From CAWJAP01 sp963834365 (GTDB lineage: Bacteria > Acidobacteriota > Vicinamibacteria > Vicinamibacterales > Vicinamibacteraceae), in assembly GCA_963834365.1 (NCBI GenBank), contig CAWIBS010000020.1, positions 62,001 to 126,000 on the forward strand: 64,000 bases of DNA, in the 5' to 3' direction. The notes beneath the pieces are model-generated. The model was not told where the DNA came from, searched no databases, and saw only the letters and a program-made list of their open reading frames with translations. Numbering within the stretch: position 1 is the first letter of the stretch; every line of letters begins with the position of its first letter. The translations under genes were made by a program, and so were the position numbers. This document shows positions 51,106 through 61,185 of this stretch, one piece after another.

Positions 51106-51495
51106 CGGCGAGTGCCCTCCGATCGGTGAACCAGTTCGTGTGGCAGGGCGCATCAGCGTCCGGCCGGGCGATGAGTCCTGCAGTATCCGCATCAGCGGCG
51201 CGATTCGCAAGCTCTCGCGTGCGCGCGCGGCCAGCGCGAGCTGGCGGCTGGGCTACAGCCGGGCGGCGTTGTGCTGACGTAGCGTGTGCCGTGCGTTGTC
51301 GGCGTGCGTCGTGCCGGCGTGCGTTGTGCTGACGTAGTGTCCGGCTTCAGCCGGACCCGGGGTCCGCTAGCCCGGAGCTCACTTGCGCAACGGGCCCGCC
51401 AAGGTGGCGCCGGGCTTCAGCCCGGCCAATGCGGGCCCCGGCAGGCCTAAGGCCTGCGCCACATTGTCTACACAAGTGAACTTGGGCGGGCCTGC
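51106..51495. repeat. Gap with a REP-like palindrome and an uninterrupted MITE-like unit
   Basis: GTCCGGCTTCAGCCGGAC is at 51339-51356 after several 'gtgcgttgtgctgacgtag' words. From about 51379 to 51489 lies the diverged copy of the MITE-like repeat found at 16206-17662. Its ends are degenerate inverted repeats containing ACTTG/CAAGT, and it includes GCCGGGCTTCAGCCCGGC (51409-51426) and the intact centre AGGCCTAAGGCCT. The rest (51106-51290) has no evident gene. Confidence 0.75.
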
Positions 51496-52879
51496 CTAGG
51501 TGGCGGCGCTCGACGGCGACGCCGGCCTGAAATCACCGGAGCGTGCCGATGCGGTGTGACGCGGGAAGAGGCGTGCCCGGGCGACGCGCGCCGCGATGCC
51601 GGGACGGAACAACGCGGAGGGTGGCGCGAGGAGGTTGGCGACGTTGAAGAAGGCCTGGCACACGGTGCGATCCGTCGCCGCGGCGTCGTGGACGCCGTCG
51701 ATGTACCGGTTCACGAGTGCCGTCCCTCGCGGACGGGGACCGGTCACCCCTTTGAAGGCGAAGTCCGCGCCCACGGCCATGGTCCAGGGGATGTCGACGA
51801 CCTTCGCCACCCGCGCGAAAAAGCGCGGTCCGATGCGGGTGAGCGGGTTGGGCTCCCGGAGTACCCGAAGCAGCTCAACGGCCTCCAGCGCCGAACAGCT
51901 CATCCCCTGCCCGTAAATCGGATTGAACGAGGCGATCGCGTCGCCAATGACGACGAAGCATTCCGGGAATCGCGGCATGCGCTCGTATCGATGACGGATG
52001 TTCGCCGGGTAGGCGAACGCGACAGGGTCGGTCAGCGGCGTGGCCGACCTCACCACGTCGTAGATATCCGGGCGGGGCAGCGACCGCGCGAACTCGAGGA
52101 ACCCGGACGCCGTGGGCGGCGCATGATCGCCGGTCCAGCCGCACAAGGAGACCACCCAGCGGCCGCCCTCCTGGGCGAGGATGAAGCCCGCGCGCGTCTG
52201 CCGGGGTGGTGTCGGCGCGATGATGGCGGCGACCGCTCCACCGAGATGCTCGGGCTTGCGCTCATACATACGCGTGGTATAGCCGAGCCCGACCTTCACC
52301 TCCTCGACGGACGGGCGGCCGAATCCGAGTGCGCCAAGCCAGTCCGGAGCGCGGCTCGCGCGTCCGCTTGCGTCGACGACGAGATCGGCATCCAGGCACT
52401 CGATCCCGACCCGCTCCTCTCGTTGGACGCGGATGCCGGTGACCCGCGTCCGCGACGGGTCCATGACGAGGCCGACCACGTGGGTGCGATCGATGAGGTC
52501 GACGCGCGGGCAGCTCAGTGACGCGCTGACGAATCACCCCTTCGAGCAGCGCCCGGCTCAGCAGGACCGCTCGCAGGCCGACATCGACTCTCGCCTTGTA
52601 GCAGCCATGCTGATACCAGATGGCATCGCGCGCGACGTCGCCGGATGTGGCGCCCCGCATGAGGAGCTCGTCCTCGATCCCGGGGAACAGGTCCTTGAGC
52701 ACCTGCAGTCCACTCGCCAGCAATCCGTGTCCGTGCCAGCCCTGCGGGACGCCTCGCCGGTTCATCCCGCACGCCGGCAGCACGTCGCGATCGAGGACGG
52801 TGACGCGCGAGCAGCGCTCACTGAGAACCCTGGCCGCGAGCAGCCCGGCGATGCTGCCTCCGATCACGATCGCGTGCAT
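51496..52879 (-). CDS. FAD-dependent monooxygenase/hydroxylase (one frameshift)
   Basis: The N-terminal Rossmann motif is MHAIVIGGSIAGLLAARVLS, followed by VTVLDRDVLPACGMNRRGVP. The frame changes near 52515. The second part has DADLVVDASGRASRAPDWL (DG-type motif), a substrate domain, and the flavin motif FVVIGDAIASFNPIYGQGMS. The total of about 460 residues fits FAD-binding hydroxylases of polyketide or indole-type pathways and geranylgeranyl-reductase-like proteins. No biosynthetic partner is nearby, so the substrate is unknown. Confidence 0.87.
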
Positions 52880-52993
52880 ATCGTCTCCTTACGCGCCCGG
52901 CGAGACCTGATGGGCGGACGGGCGCAACTCCACACTAGGCGCCCGCGCGCCGGCAGTCGTGAAGCTGCGGTAAGGAATCAGGAAGATGTGGCG

Positions 52994-55657
52994 CTATTCG
53001 GCGCGCAGCGTCTCGGCCGGGTCGATGCGTGCCGCCCGGCGGGCGGGCGCGTATGCCGCAAGCACAGCCGCACCACACACCACGGCCACCGCGATGCCAA
53101 ACGCGCCCGCATCGAGGACCGTGACGTTCTGCAGGCGGACCAGGGAGCTCAGGACCTTCATCACCGAGAAGACGCTGACGAGCCCGACCAGCGCGCCGAC
53201 CACCGTGAGCCGGGCCGACTGCGTCACGATGAGCCGGACGACGGCGGCGGCCGTGGCGCCGAGCGACATCCGGATCCCGATCTCGCGCACGCGTTGGCTG
53301 AGCGTGTAGGTGAGCACGCCATAGAGGCCGGACACGCTCAGGCCGAGCGCAATGACACCGAGCAGCGAGCCGATCCAGGACGCCATTTTCAGCGGATAGA
53401 GCTGCATGGCGAGCATCTCTTCGAGCGGGATCACCTCGAACGCGAGCGGATTGTCGTGAGCCTCCCGCAGCAGCGCCTGCGCGCGGTCGACGCGAAGATC
53501 GGCCGCGGTGCGGCCGCGGACGAGCATCGACTCCGCGCGGCTGCCGGAGGGATTCGTCGGAAGATAGAGGTGCGAGGCGTCCTTCCCCGTGTAGACGAAG
53601 GTGCTGACCATGTCCCTGGCGACGCCGACGATGATCACCGGCGTCGTGCCCGCGGGCGGGTCGTCAGGCCCGCCGACGGCTCGGAGCTCCTTCTTTGTCT
53701 CATCGCCCGGTCCTCGTTCGACGAAACGCACCCAGACGGTCTGGCCGATCGGATCGGCGTCCCCCCACAACGCCCGGGCACCCGATCGATTGACGATGCC
53801 GACGAGCGCTTCCGCCTGCGCTTCCGCGGGCAGGAAGCCGCGGCCATGCACGATCGGGATGCCGACCAGCGGGAAGTACTCCGGCGACACGAACTGATAC
53901 GTCGTCGGCACGACGGGCGCGTTCGGCTGCAGCCGGATGGGGGTCTTCGGGCAGATCGCCGAACAACGGATTCTGGCTCGTGGCCGCGACGATGCCGACG
54001 CGCGGATTGGCCCGCAAGACTTCGGAGGCATCCGCGAGGCGGGATGGACCGGCGACCCGCTGGTTCACGGACAGCACGCCGCGCGGCTCGAATCCGAGAT
54101 CGGTCGCGGCCGCGGCCGATCCGTTGCGAGCGAGCGTGGCAGCCAGGACGATCGAGCACAATCGAGACGGCGACCTGGCCGACGACCAGCAGGCTGCGAA
54201 GCCGCGACGCGCCGAAGGCCGACGCGGCCTCGCCGCGCAGCGCGTGGGTGAGCGACAGGCGCGTCGCCTGCAGCGCGGGCAGCAGCGCGAAGAACAGCGT
54301 GGTCCGCGCGGCGACGGTAAGGGCGAACACGAACACCCGGACGTCGAAGTCGAGCGGCACGACGCGCACCAGCACCGCCGAGCGACGGCGGCAGCGTGGC
54401 CAGGAAGACGGACAAGCCGACGCGCAGCACCAGGGCGGCGAGCCCGAGGGCGGCGAGGCCGGCCAGACAGCGAGATCAGCAGGCCTTCGGTCAGCAGCTG
54501 GCGGACCACGCGCCCGCGGCTGGCGCCGAGCGACAGGCGGACGCCGATCTCGCGATGCCGGGCGTTGGCGCGGGCGAGCATCACGTTCGAGACGTTGGCG
54601 CAGGCCGCGACGAGGACGAGCGCGAAGGCCGCGAACACCGGCGAGAGCACCGCCAGCATGTCGAGCGTCAACGGCGTCGGCGTCGCCTGCGGCCGAGGTC
54701 CGCGCGATCACCGTGTCGCCTCTTGTCCAGCGGCGGCGCAGGAGCGGCGTCAACGCGCTCGCCGCCTGCTCGCGCGTCACGCCCCGGCGCAGTCGTCCGG
54801 TGAGCGCGAGCTCCCGCGGCTGTCGGGTCGGCCGAGGAGGTCCACGCCTGCAGCGACCGTCCGTACATCGTGAGCGGCACCCAGAGTCGCACGGATATTC
54901 GTCGAGGCCGACGAACTCGGGCCGCATGACGCCGACGATCGCGAACGGACGACCGTTGATCGTCGATCGTGCGTCCGACGACCGCGGGATCGCGATCGAA
55001 CAGCCGCGCCCACGCCTGATGGCTCAGCACGGCGACCGCGCTGCCGCCCGGCTCTGTCGCGTCGAACGTCGCGAGCGTCCGGCCGAGCAGCACGCGGGCG
55101 CCGAGCGCCTCGAAATAGTTGCCCGAGACGAACGATGCGCCGAGTGCCGCCCGTCCGAGGAGACCAGCGGCGGCGTTCGGCCAGCACGGCATCGAAGACA
55201 TCGTCGCGGCCGCGCAGTTCGTCGTAGTCGCGCCACGTGAACGTCGCGGCCGCCCGGCGGTCTGCGAGCGCCAGCGGATCTCGTGCAGGCTGTAACGGGT
55301 CGCGCACCGCGAAGGGCCGCAGCACGTAGGCGTTGAAAATCGTGAAGACGACCGTCGTCAGGCCGAGGGCGACGGCGAGCGTGAGGACGGTGGTGGCGGC
55401 GAACGCGCGGCTGCGAACGAGCCCGCGCCAGCCGTAGCGCAGGTCCTGCCGGAACTGGTCGAGCCAGACCAGCCGGCTCGCGACTCGTGGAACCGCTCCT
55501 GCGCGGCGAGGACGCTGCCGAAGGAACGTCGCGCGGCCGCCGCGCGCCGCCTCGGGGCTCAGGCCGTCGGCGACCAGGCGGTCGGTCTCGAGCGTCGAGG
55601 TGCGCCCGCATCTTCCTCCGCGAAGTCGTCGTCGGTCCGCCGCCGGCGCCACCACAT
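52994..55657 (-). pseudogene. ADOP-type MacB-like ABC transporter permease (about eleven frameshifts)
   Basis: The product begins MWWRRRRTDDDFAEE, the N-terminal prefix domain of acidobacterial duplicated orphan permeases. LVWLDQFRQDLRYGWRGLVR and TVLTLAVALGLTTVVFTIFN give the first FtsX/MacB helix. Two repeats of the permease core follow (NVMLARANARHREIGVRLSL with GASRGRVVRQLL; LTYTLSQRVREIGIRMSLGA), ending ARIDPAETLRAE. Frame changes are scattered between about 55605 and 53945; the last kilobase is intact. The PadR regulator directly precedes it. Such permeases lack their own ATPase gene. Confidence 0.85.
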
Positions 55658-56014
55658 GATCAGGCCCGCTTCCGGACCGAGAATGCGGCCGATGGCGGCG
55701 GCGAGCCGGCGCCACTGTCGCGTCTCCGCCGTGAGCTGCCGGCGGCCGGCGGTGGTCAGCGTGTAGAACCGCGCCCGGCGGTTGTTGTCGGAGGCGCCCC
55801 ATTCGGCGCTGATCCAGCCGCGCTCCTCGAGGCGTTGCAGCGCCGGGTAGAGCGACCCGTGATCGACGAGCAGCGCGTCCTCGGCCTGCTGCTCGATGGC
55901 ACGCGCGATGCCCTGGCCGTGCTGCGGCCCGAAGACGAGCGTGCGCAGGATGAGGAGGTCGAGCGTGCCCTGGAGGAGGACGACGCGCTCCTGGGCGGCC
56001 TTACGGGTAGACAT
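55658..56014 (-). CDS. PadR-family transcriptional regulator
   Basis: About 119 residues form a PadR winged helix: LLQGTLDLLILRTLVFGPQH, DALLVDHGSLYPALQRLEER, GWISAEWGASDNNRRARFYT and LTTAGRRQLTAETRQWRRLA. The reading frame runs without a stop into the permease start (GPEAGLIM-WWRR). A TGA overlapping that ATG exists one frame away, so the native stop was probably there and a base change has merged the two. PadR-permease pairs are a hallmark of acidobacterial genomes, and the regulator usually represses the permease. Confidence 0.85.
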
Positions 56015-56049
56015 CCAACCCGAGTATCCGCGCCCTCGGGTCGAATGTC

Positions 56050-56235
56050 AACAGGAGCCGCGGACACGGGGCCACGGATAAATCGGACAGGGGCCACGGA
56101 TAGGACGGATAATCGGACAAGACGGACAGATCGGACAGAACCTGATTGGCTGAACAGGACCAGCCGAACTTGTCAGATCTATCCGTGGCTTCAGGACCAT
56201 CCGAACTTGTCAGACTCTTGTCCGTGGCTTCGAAC
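56050..56235. repeat. Opposed CCACGGATA / TATCCGTGG word arrays
   Basis: Words of the type 'gccacggataaatcggaca' at 56060-56135 face 'cagatctatccgtggcttcagg' and 'cttgtccgtggcttcg' words at 56170-56232. The family is the same as at 12.4-12.9 kb. The second array overlaps the 3' end of the nucleotidyltransferase gene. Confidence 0.75.
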
Positions 56236-56663
56236 CCCTCGATGTCGCCGAGGTCCTTGGGCCGGCCCGTCGCGCGCTTGTTCCGGACGAACGCCTCGCG
56301 GCCGATGAATTCGACCTCGACATCGCCGAACGGTACGCCGCAGGCGACCGGGCCACGCCTCCGCGAAAGTCAGCCCGGTCAACTCGGTGAGGATATCGAT
56401 GCGTCCCGGCGGAACGCCAATCTGATAGGTGATGCCTGGGACTGGCGAAGTCCGCCTCGGATACCTGCGCGAGCGGCGCGCCGAAGCGCCTCCAGCGCCT
56501 TCATGACTCGCCTGGCGTTGTCTTGCGTAGCATCGATCCAGACGTCGAGGTCGCCAGTGGCCCTGGGACGGCCGTGAAGCGCGAGGGCGTAGGCACCCAC
56601 GATCAGAAAGCGCACGTCAGCGGCGGCGAAGGCCCTCAACAGATCGGTGAAGTCCGGGTTCAT
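56200..56663 (-). CDS. Nucleotidyltransferase-fold protein (DUF6036/AbiEii-like), two frameshifts, 3' end in repeats
   Basis: The start is ATG 56663. FTDLLRAFAAADVRFLIVGA, YALALHGRPRATGDLDVWID (the GS-like and DxD metal motif of the nucleotidyltransferase fold) and DNARRVMKALEA are clear. The frame changes near 56480 and 56345, after which DVEVEFIGREAFVRNKRATG and RPKDLGDIEGFE are read. The family's usual end, RPKDLxDIE, is followed at once by CCACGGACA-type repeats, which remain open. The exact stop is therefore uncertain. The companion gene overlaps its 5' end by 47 bases. Confidence 0.8.
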
Positions 56664-56847
56664 AAGGAGGGTCGCCGCGGAGACGCCAGATCGATTCGCT
56701 GAGACGCCAGACCTGGAGCACGCGCTCGGACTCGGAGAGACTGAGCCAGAACTCCACGTCGTGGCGGTCGGCCTCGGCTGCCGACGTGAATCGTCGAACG
56801 CTGATGCGGGCGCGGCGGGCTTCCGCGTCGCCAGGCATGAGGCCCAT
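56617..56847 (-). CDS. Small partner protein of the nucleotidyltransferase
   Basis: This 76-residue protein has the conserved pattern VRRFTSAAEADRHDVEFWLS, ERVLQVWRLSESIWRLRG and EPGLHRSV. I recognise it as the short protein often found directly before DUF6036-type nucleotidyltransferase genes. It overlaps the start of that gene. The arrangement resembles a type II or type IV toxin-antitoxin-like pair, with this protein as the likely antitoxin or substrate; no function has been shown that I know of. Confidence 0.75.
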   Translation of the reverse strand: MGLMPGDAEARRARISVRRFTSAAEADRHDVEFWLSLSESERVLQVWRLSESIWRLRGDPPYEPGLHRSVEGLRRR

Positions 56848-56892
56848 TGTACTCCCGGCCTGTCGCCCGTTCGCCCGTAGCCCGGAGCCCGA

Positions 56893-57796
56893 TCAGAAGC
56901 CGGGAAACAGCTTCTTGAGCTCCTCGATCGAGCGCCTGCCGCCCGTACTGGCCGAGCTGGAACGCCTCCGCGTACTTCACCTTCCGGCCTCGCTCCTCGC
57001 CGTACAGCGCGACCAGCCGATCGCGATACTGGTTGGCGACCTCGGCGCTGCGCTGCTTCACCAGATCGACGAGGTACTTCTTCCGCTCCGCCTCGTCTTT
57101 CGGCACGTTGGGACGCGTGCGCCCCTGCCACGAGTCGGCGTCCCCGAACTGCGACGGCATGGCGGCAATGCACTGCCACTTCTTGTCCGCCACTTCGTCG
57201 ATCGCGACCACCATCGTCGCCTCGAACGGCGCCGGATGCTTGAACCCGTCCGAGTAGTACATGAAGACGGGATTGCCCTTCGTCGGCGGCGTGTCCGGCG
57301 TGAAGAACGCCGCGCCGACGAGCACGGCGGCGTCGTCCATGAGCACGCCCGTGTAGCGATGGTCGGCGTGATAGTCGTACGGACGATGGCCCATCACCAG
57401 GTCGGCCTGCCATTCGCGGATGAGACGGGCCACCGTGCGGCGGTTCTCGAGCGAGGGCATCAGCTCGCCGTCGTGGATGTCGAGGACTTCCGACTCGGAG
57501 CCGAGGATCCGCCCGCACTCGGCGGCTTCGGCCTTGCGGCGCTGCGCGAGCGGTCCCCCCGCCTGCGAGAAGTGGCCGATGTCGCCGTTGGTCATCGCGA
57601 CGAGCTTGACCTTGTGCCCGCGCGCGCTCCACAGCGCCGTGACGCCGCCGGTCTTGAGCTCGGCATCGTCGGGGTGCGCGCCAAAGTTGATGATGCGGAG
57701 CGGCGAGCCGGCCGGCGCGGGTTGCGTCGAGACGCCACGCGGCTGCAGGAACATCACGGCAGCGAAGCCGAGCGCGACGCAGGCGGATCGGGTCAT
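56893..57796 (-). CDS. LmbE/PIG-L-type deacetylase, exported (one frameshift)
   Basis: A signal segment (CVALGFAAVMFLQPRGVSTQ) precedes the zinc deacetylase fold. The metal motif is IINFGAHPDDAELKTGG near residue 37, and the third zinc His is in DYHADHRYTGVLMDDAAVLV near residue 147. EVLDIHDGEL is also typical. The frame shifts near 56937, giving the C-terminus RSIEELKKLFPGF and stop at 56893. The family deacetylates N-acetylglucosamine conjugates. It is divergent from the Gfo/Idh/MocA gene, so both may act on sugar derivatives. Confidence 0.88.
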
Positions 57797-57894
57797 GCGT
57801 CACAGATTACACGCGATTCCGCTGGCTGGCGCGCATTGGCATGGACGGACGCCCGCCGGAGGGCTATCCTCGAAGCCGATTCAAGGAGGCAGGT

Positions 57895-59205
57895 GTGCAT
57901 CAGCAGACACGGCGGGACTTCGTCAAGCTGGTCGGCGCGGGCGCCGTGGCCACGGCGGCCGGCGAACATGCCGGCGCGGCCACGCAGGGGACGCTGGCGA
58001 AGGGCCGCATCATCGGCGCCAACGACCGCATCAACGTCGGGTTCGTCGGGCTGCGGAGGGCGCATGCGCACCCACATCGACCACATCGTCCGCCGCGCGA
58101 AGGACAAGGCCGACGTCCAGGCGGTGGCGGTCAACGACATCTGGGACAAGCGCAAGACAGCTGGCGCGCGAGCGGGCCGGCGTCGAGGAGAAGGCGGTCT
58201 ACCACGACTACCGGGAGCTGTGCGCGCGACCGGACATCGACGTCGTCGTGATCAGCTCGCCCGACCACTGGCACCTCGAGCACACGATGGCCGCCCTGCG
58301 GAGCCGGCAAGGACGTCTATCTCGAGAAGCCGATGACCTACACGGTCAATCAGGCGAAGCGAGATCGCCGACGCGGTGAAGGCCGGCGGCCGCGTGCTGC
58401 AGGTCGGCAGCCAGTACCGCTCGCTCGATCACTTCTGGAAGGCGAAAAAGGCCATCGACGACGGCCTGCTTGGCCAGGTGGTGTGGGCGTCGGGCGGCTT
58501 CGGGCGCAACAGCACGGCACGCGGCGGCGAGTGGAACTACACGATCGATCCCGACGCCACCGAGAAGACGCTCGACTGGAAGGCGTTCCTCGGCCCGGCG
58601 CCGAAGCGGGCGTTCGAGCCGGCGCGCTACTTCCGGTGGCGGAAGTACTGGGACTACTCGGGCGGCATCGCGACCGACCTCTTCTACCACACGATGTCGC
58701 CGCTGCTGCTGGCGACCGGCGCCGACTTCCCGGTGCGCGTCTCGGCGTCGGGCGGCATCTACGTGCAGAAGGATCGCGAGGTGCCCGACACGTTCTTCAT
58801 GAACGTCGACTATCCCGCCCTGACGATGCAGCTGGCCTGCTCGGTGACGAGCGGCGTCGGCGCGCCGCTGGTGATCCACGGGTCGGAAGGCACGCTGTTC
58901 GTCGCCCAGGACAGCGAGGCGCTTCAGCAACACGACGATGGAGGTCGTGCCCGATCGCGACTACAAGGACGCGTTCGTGAAGAAGACCGGGAGCGAGACG
59001 CTCAAGATCGAGGTCCAGCCGTTCGTGCGCGGGCGAGCACCCGCACATGGACAACTTCCTCGACTGCGTCCGGAGCCGGAAGGACCCGAATCTCTCAGCG
59101 GAGCTCGGCTACAAGGCGATGGCGGCGATCGGAATGGGCGTGCAGTCCTTCCGCGAGAGCAAGGTCCTCCAGTTCGACCGCGAGCGCCAGCGCGTCACGG
59201 ACTGA
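57895..59205 (+). pseudogene. Gfo/Idh/MocA-family oxidoreductase with Tat signal (six frameshifts)
   Basis: GTG 57895 follows AAGGAGG. The N-terminus has a twin-arginine motif (QQTRRDFVKLVGAGAVATAA). NVGFVGL is the Rossmann start, and VVVISSPDHWHLEHTMAAL and GKDVYLEKPMTYTVNQAK carry the family's EKP motif. GGRVLQVGSQYRSLDHFWKA and GGIATDLFYHTMSPLLLATG follow, and the end is ESKVLQFDRERQRVTD. Frames change near 58060, 58160, 58305, 58360, 58925 and 59033. Tat-exported members act on sugars or glycosides with tightly bound NAD(P). Confidence 0.85.
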
Positions 59206-59290
59206 TCAGGCGTCAGGGATCAGGGATCAGGCATCAGCCATCGGCGGACTCAGGGCTCTGGATCAATCCTGTGGCCTGACGCCTGAGGCC
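59206..59290. repeat. TCAGGGATCAGGCATCAG words and inverted GGCGTCAGG/CCTGACGCC
   Basis: The intergenic words 'caggcgtcagggatcagggatcagg' face 'cctgtggcctgacgcctgaggcctgg'. The second part encodes the last residues of the next (minus-strand) gene. Confidence 0.65.
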
Positions 59291-60534
59291 TGGAGCCTGT
59301 ACAGGTGCGTGTCGGTCCGGATGAACAGCGACTGGCGCGCGACGGCCATCGACGCCAGCGTCCGTCCCTCGAGCCTGTTGGTGGCGAGGCGCTGAAACGC
59401 GCGCCCCGGGGCGACGACGGTCGTCGTCCCGTCCTCGTCGAGGAAGTAGATCCGTCCGTCGGCGAAGACCGGTGAGGCCGAAAAGGCGCCGCCGAGTCGT
59501 TCCTGCCACAGCACGCCGCCGGTTTTCGCATCGAGGGCGGTGGCGATGCCGCCGTCGCTGACGATGTAGAGCTCGTCGCCCACGAGCAGAGGGGAGGGCG
59601 TCAGCGGCACGCCGCGACCCAGCTGCCATGCCACGTGCGAGCGCGTCACATCGCCCGCGCCATCCGGCTTTACGGCCAGCAGCGCCGGCTGGAAGAACCC
59701 GGTGGTGATGTAGACGAGCCCGTGGCCGAAGACCGGCCGCGGGACATTGGAGAACCCGTCCCCGTACGACACGCGCCAGATCTCATCACCCGTGTCGGGT
59801 GCGTAGGCGACGGTGAAATGAGCCCCCACACTGACCAGCTGGTCGCGCCCGGCGACGCGGATCACGAGCGGCGTCGTATAGGCCTGTCCAACCGGCTGGC
59901 GTCGATCGGTCTTCCACCGCACCTTGCCGGTCCGCTTGTCCACGGCGATGACCGAGGCCCGGCTGTTGCCGTCGCAGCTCAGGATCAGCAGGTCGCCGTA
60001 CAGGACCGGAGATCCGCCGGCGCCGTGCTGCGGGTCGTACGGGAGAGTCGTCTTCCACACGACCGCGCCGCCCGTCGTCAGGGCTGCGGTGCCATCGGGA
60101 CCGAAGTGAACGTAGACGCGATCGCCTTCGACGATCGGCGTCGGCGACGCCCAGCTGTTCTTGGCGTGCCGCTGTGAGGACGATCGATTGAAGCGGAAGA
60201 GCTCGACGTCCACGCGCACCCGCCCACTCGCCACGTCGAAGGCGACGGCGTGCAGCACGACCTCACGGTCCCCGGTGGCCGTCGTCAGCCAGACGTCGCT
60301 GCCGGCGACCACCGGCGACGACCAGCCCTGGCCGGATACCGGCACCTTCCAGACGACGCTGGAGGACTCGCTCCATTCGGCAGGCAGCCCGCGCTCGCCC
60401 GAATGCCCTTCACCCGCGGGTCCGCGGAACGCGGGCCAGTCGCCGGGCGGCGCGGCGGCGATCTTGCGCGGCCAGAGCGGTACGGTCAGCACGAGGACGA
60501 GGGCCAATAGTCCGGCGATCGAGAGGCGGGGCAT
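59263..60534 (-). CDS. Exported PQQ-type beta-propeller protein
   Basis: The 423-residue protein starts at 60534 with a signal peptide (LLALVLVLTVPLWPRKIAAA). Propeller repeats follow, with outer strands such as GDWPAFRGPAGEGHSGERGL, SVVWKVPVSGQGWSSPVVAG, DKRTGKVRWKTD and DAKTGGVLWQERL. The first segment DWPxFRGPxGxG matches the protein at 1801, so the two are paralogues; this one lacks the EF-hand pair. The final residues (LQASGVRPQD) are encoded by the TCAGG word repeat. The frame is undamaged. Confidence 0.88.
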   Translation of the reverse strand: MPRLSIAGLLALVLVLTVPLWPRKIAAAPPGDWPAFRGPAGEGHSGERGLPAEWSESSSVVWKVPVSGQGWSSPVVAGSDVWLTTATGDREVVLHAVAFDVASGRVRVDVELFRFNRSSSQRHAKNSWASPTPIVEGDRVYVHFGPDGTAALTTGGAVVWKTTLPYDPQHGAGGSPVLYGDLLILSCDGNSRASVIAVDKRTGKVRWKTDRRQPVGQAYTTPLVIRVAGRDQLVSVGAHFTVAYAPDTGDEIWRVSYGDGFSNVPRPVFGHGLVYITTGFFQPALLAVKPDGAGDVTRSHVAWQLGRGVPLTPSPLLVGDELYIVSDGGIATALDAKTGGVLWQERLGGAFSASPVFADGRIYFLDEDGTTTVVAPGRAFQRLATNRLEGRTLASMAVARQSLFIRTDTHLYRLQASGVRPQD

Positions 60535-60540
60535 ACGGCA

Positions 60541-60625
60541 GACTACAACGGCTCGCGGGCGCTGGAGCGGCTGGCACGGCTGGAGCGGGTGGCACGGCTG
60601 GAGCGGCTGGAGCGGCTGGTACTCC
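60541..60625. repeat. Tandem GGCTGGAGCGGCTGG words
   Basis: About seven units of 'ggctggagcgg' and 'ggctggcacgg' words. They are the reverse complement of the CCGCTCCAGC array at 34980-35010. Confidence 0.75.
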
Positions 60626-60695
60626 GCGCGCCGCGTGCGTCGTATCATCGTCGGGCCATCATCCGCGGCATGGAGCGCGCCAACAAGGAGACCAC

Positions 60696-61172
60696 ATGAG
60701 AACGTCCGGCGTCATCGTCACGACCACCGCTGCCCTGTTCGTCGCCGCCGCGAGCGGATACGTGCTCGGCCTGCAAGCGCAGAGCGATCACAAGCGCATC
60801 ACCACGGTGCCGCTTGCTCCCGGCGCGCCGCCGCGGCCCTACACCCACGCGGTGATGGCCGGCGACACCTTGTATCTGTCGGGAACCGTCGGCAACGACC
60901 CGAAGACCGGCATTCCCCCGGCCGCGTTCCCCGATGCAGTGCGTCAGGCGATCGCCAATCAGGGCGACTCGCTGAAGGCAGCGGGCCTGACGTGGGCGGA
61001 CGTCGTGAAGGTGAACGTCTACGTCAAGGACATGGCGAAGTACGCGGAGTTCAACGCCATCTACATGAAGGAGCTCCCTGCGCCCTACCCCGCCCGGACC
61101 TTCATCGCCGTCGCCGACCTGCCGGCCAATGGCCAGATCGAAATCGAGGGCATCGCGGTCCGACGCCGCTAG
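60696..61172 (+). CDS. Exported RidA family protein
   Basis: The 158-residue protein has an N-terminal hydrophobic leader (GVIVTTTAALFVAAASGYVL). A RidA/YjgF trimer fold follows: YTHAVMAGDTLYLSGTVGND, ALKAAGLTW-like DSLKAAGLTWADVVKVNVYV, and PYPARTFIAVADLPANGQIE, which contains the Arg that binds the carboxylate of imines. Classical RidA deaminates reactive enamines in the cytosol; the leader suggests periplasmic placement. It starts an independent unit, convergent with the ClC gene across a long inverted repeat. Confidence 0.88.
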   Translation: MRTSGVIVTTTAALFVAAASGYVLGLQAQSDHKRITTVPLAPGAPPRPYTHAVMAGDTLYLSGTVGNDPKTGIPPAAFPDAVRQAIANQGDSLKAAGLTWADVVKVNVYVKDMAKYAEFNAIYMKELPAPYPARTFIAVADLPANGQIEIEGIAVRRR

Positions 61173-61185
61173 CCCTGGAGACAGC

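Noticed and set aside
52433..55240. Open frame of about 935 codons on the plus strand opposite the monooxygenase and ADOP genes
   Set aside because: Same reason: antisense shadow with no recognisable domain.
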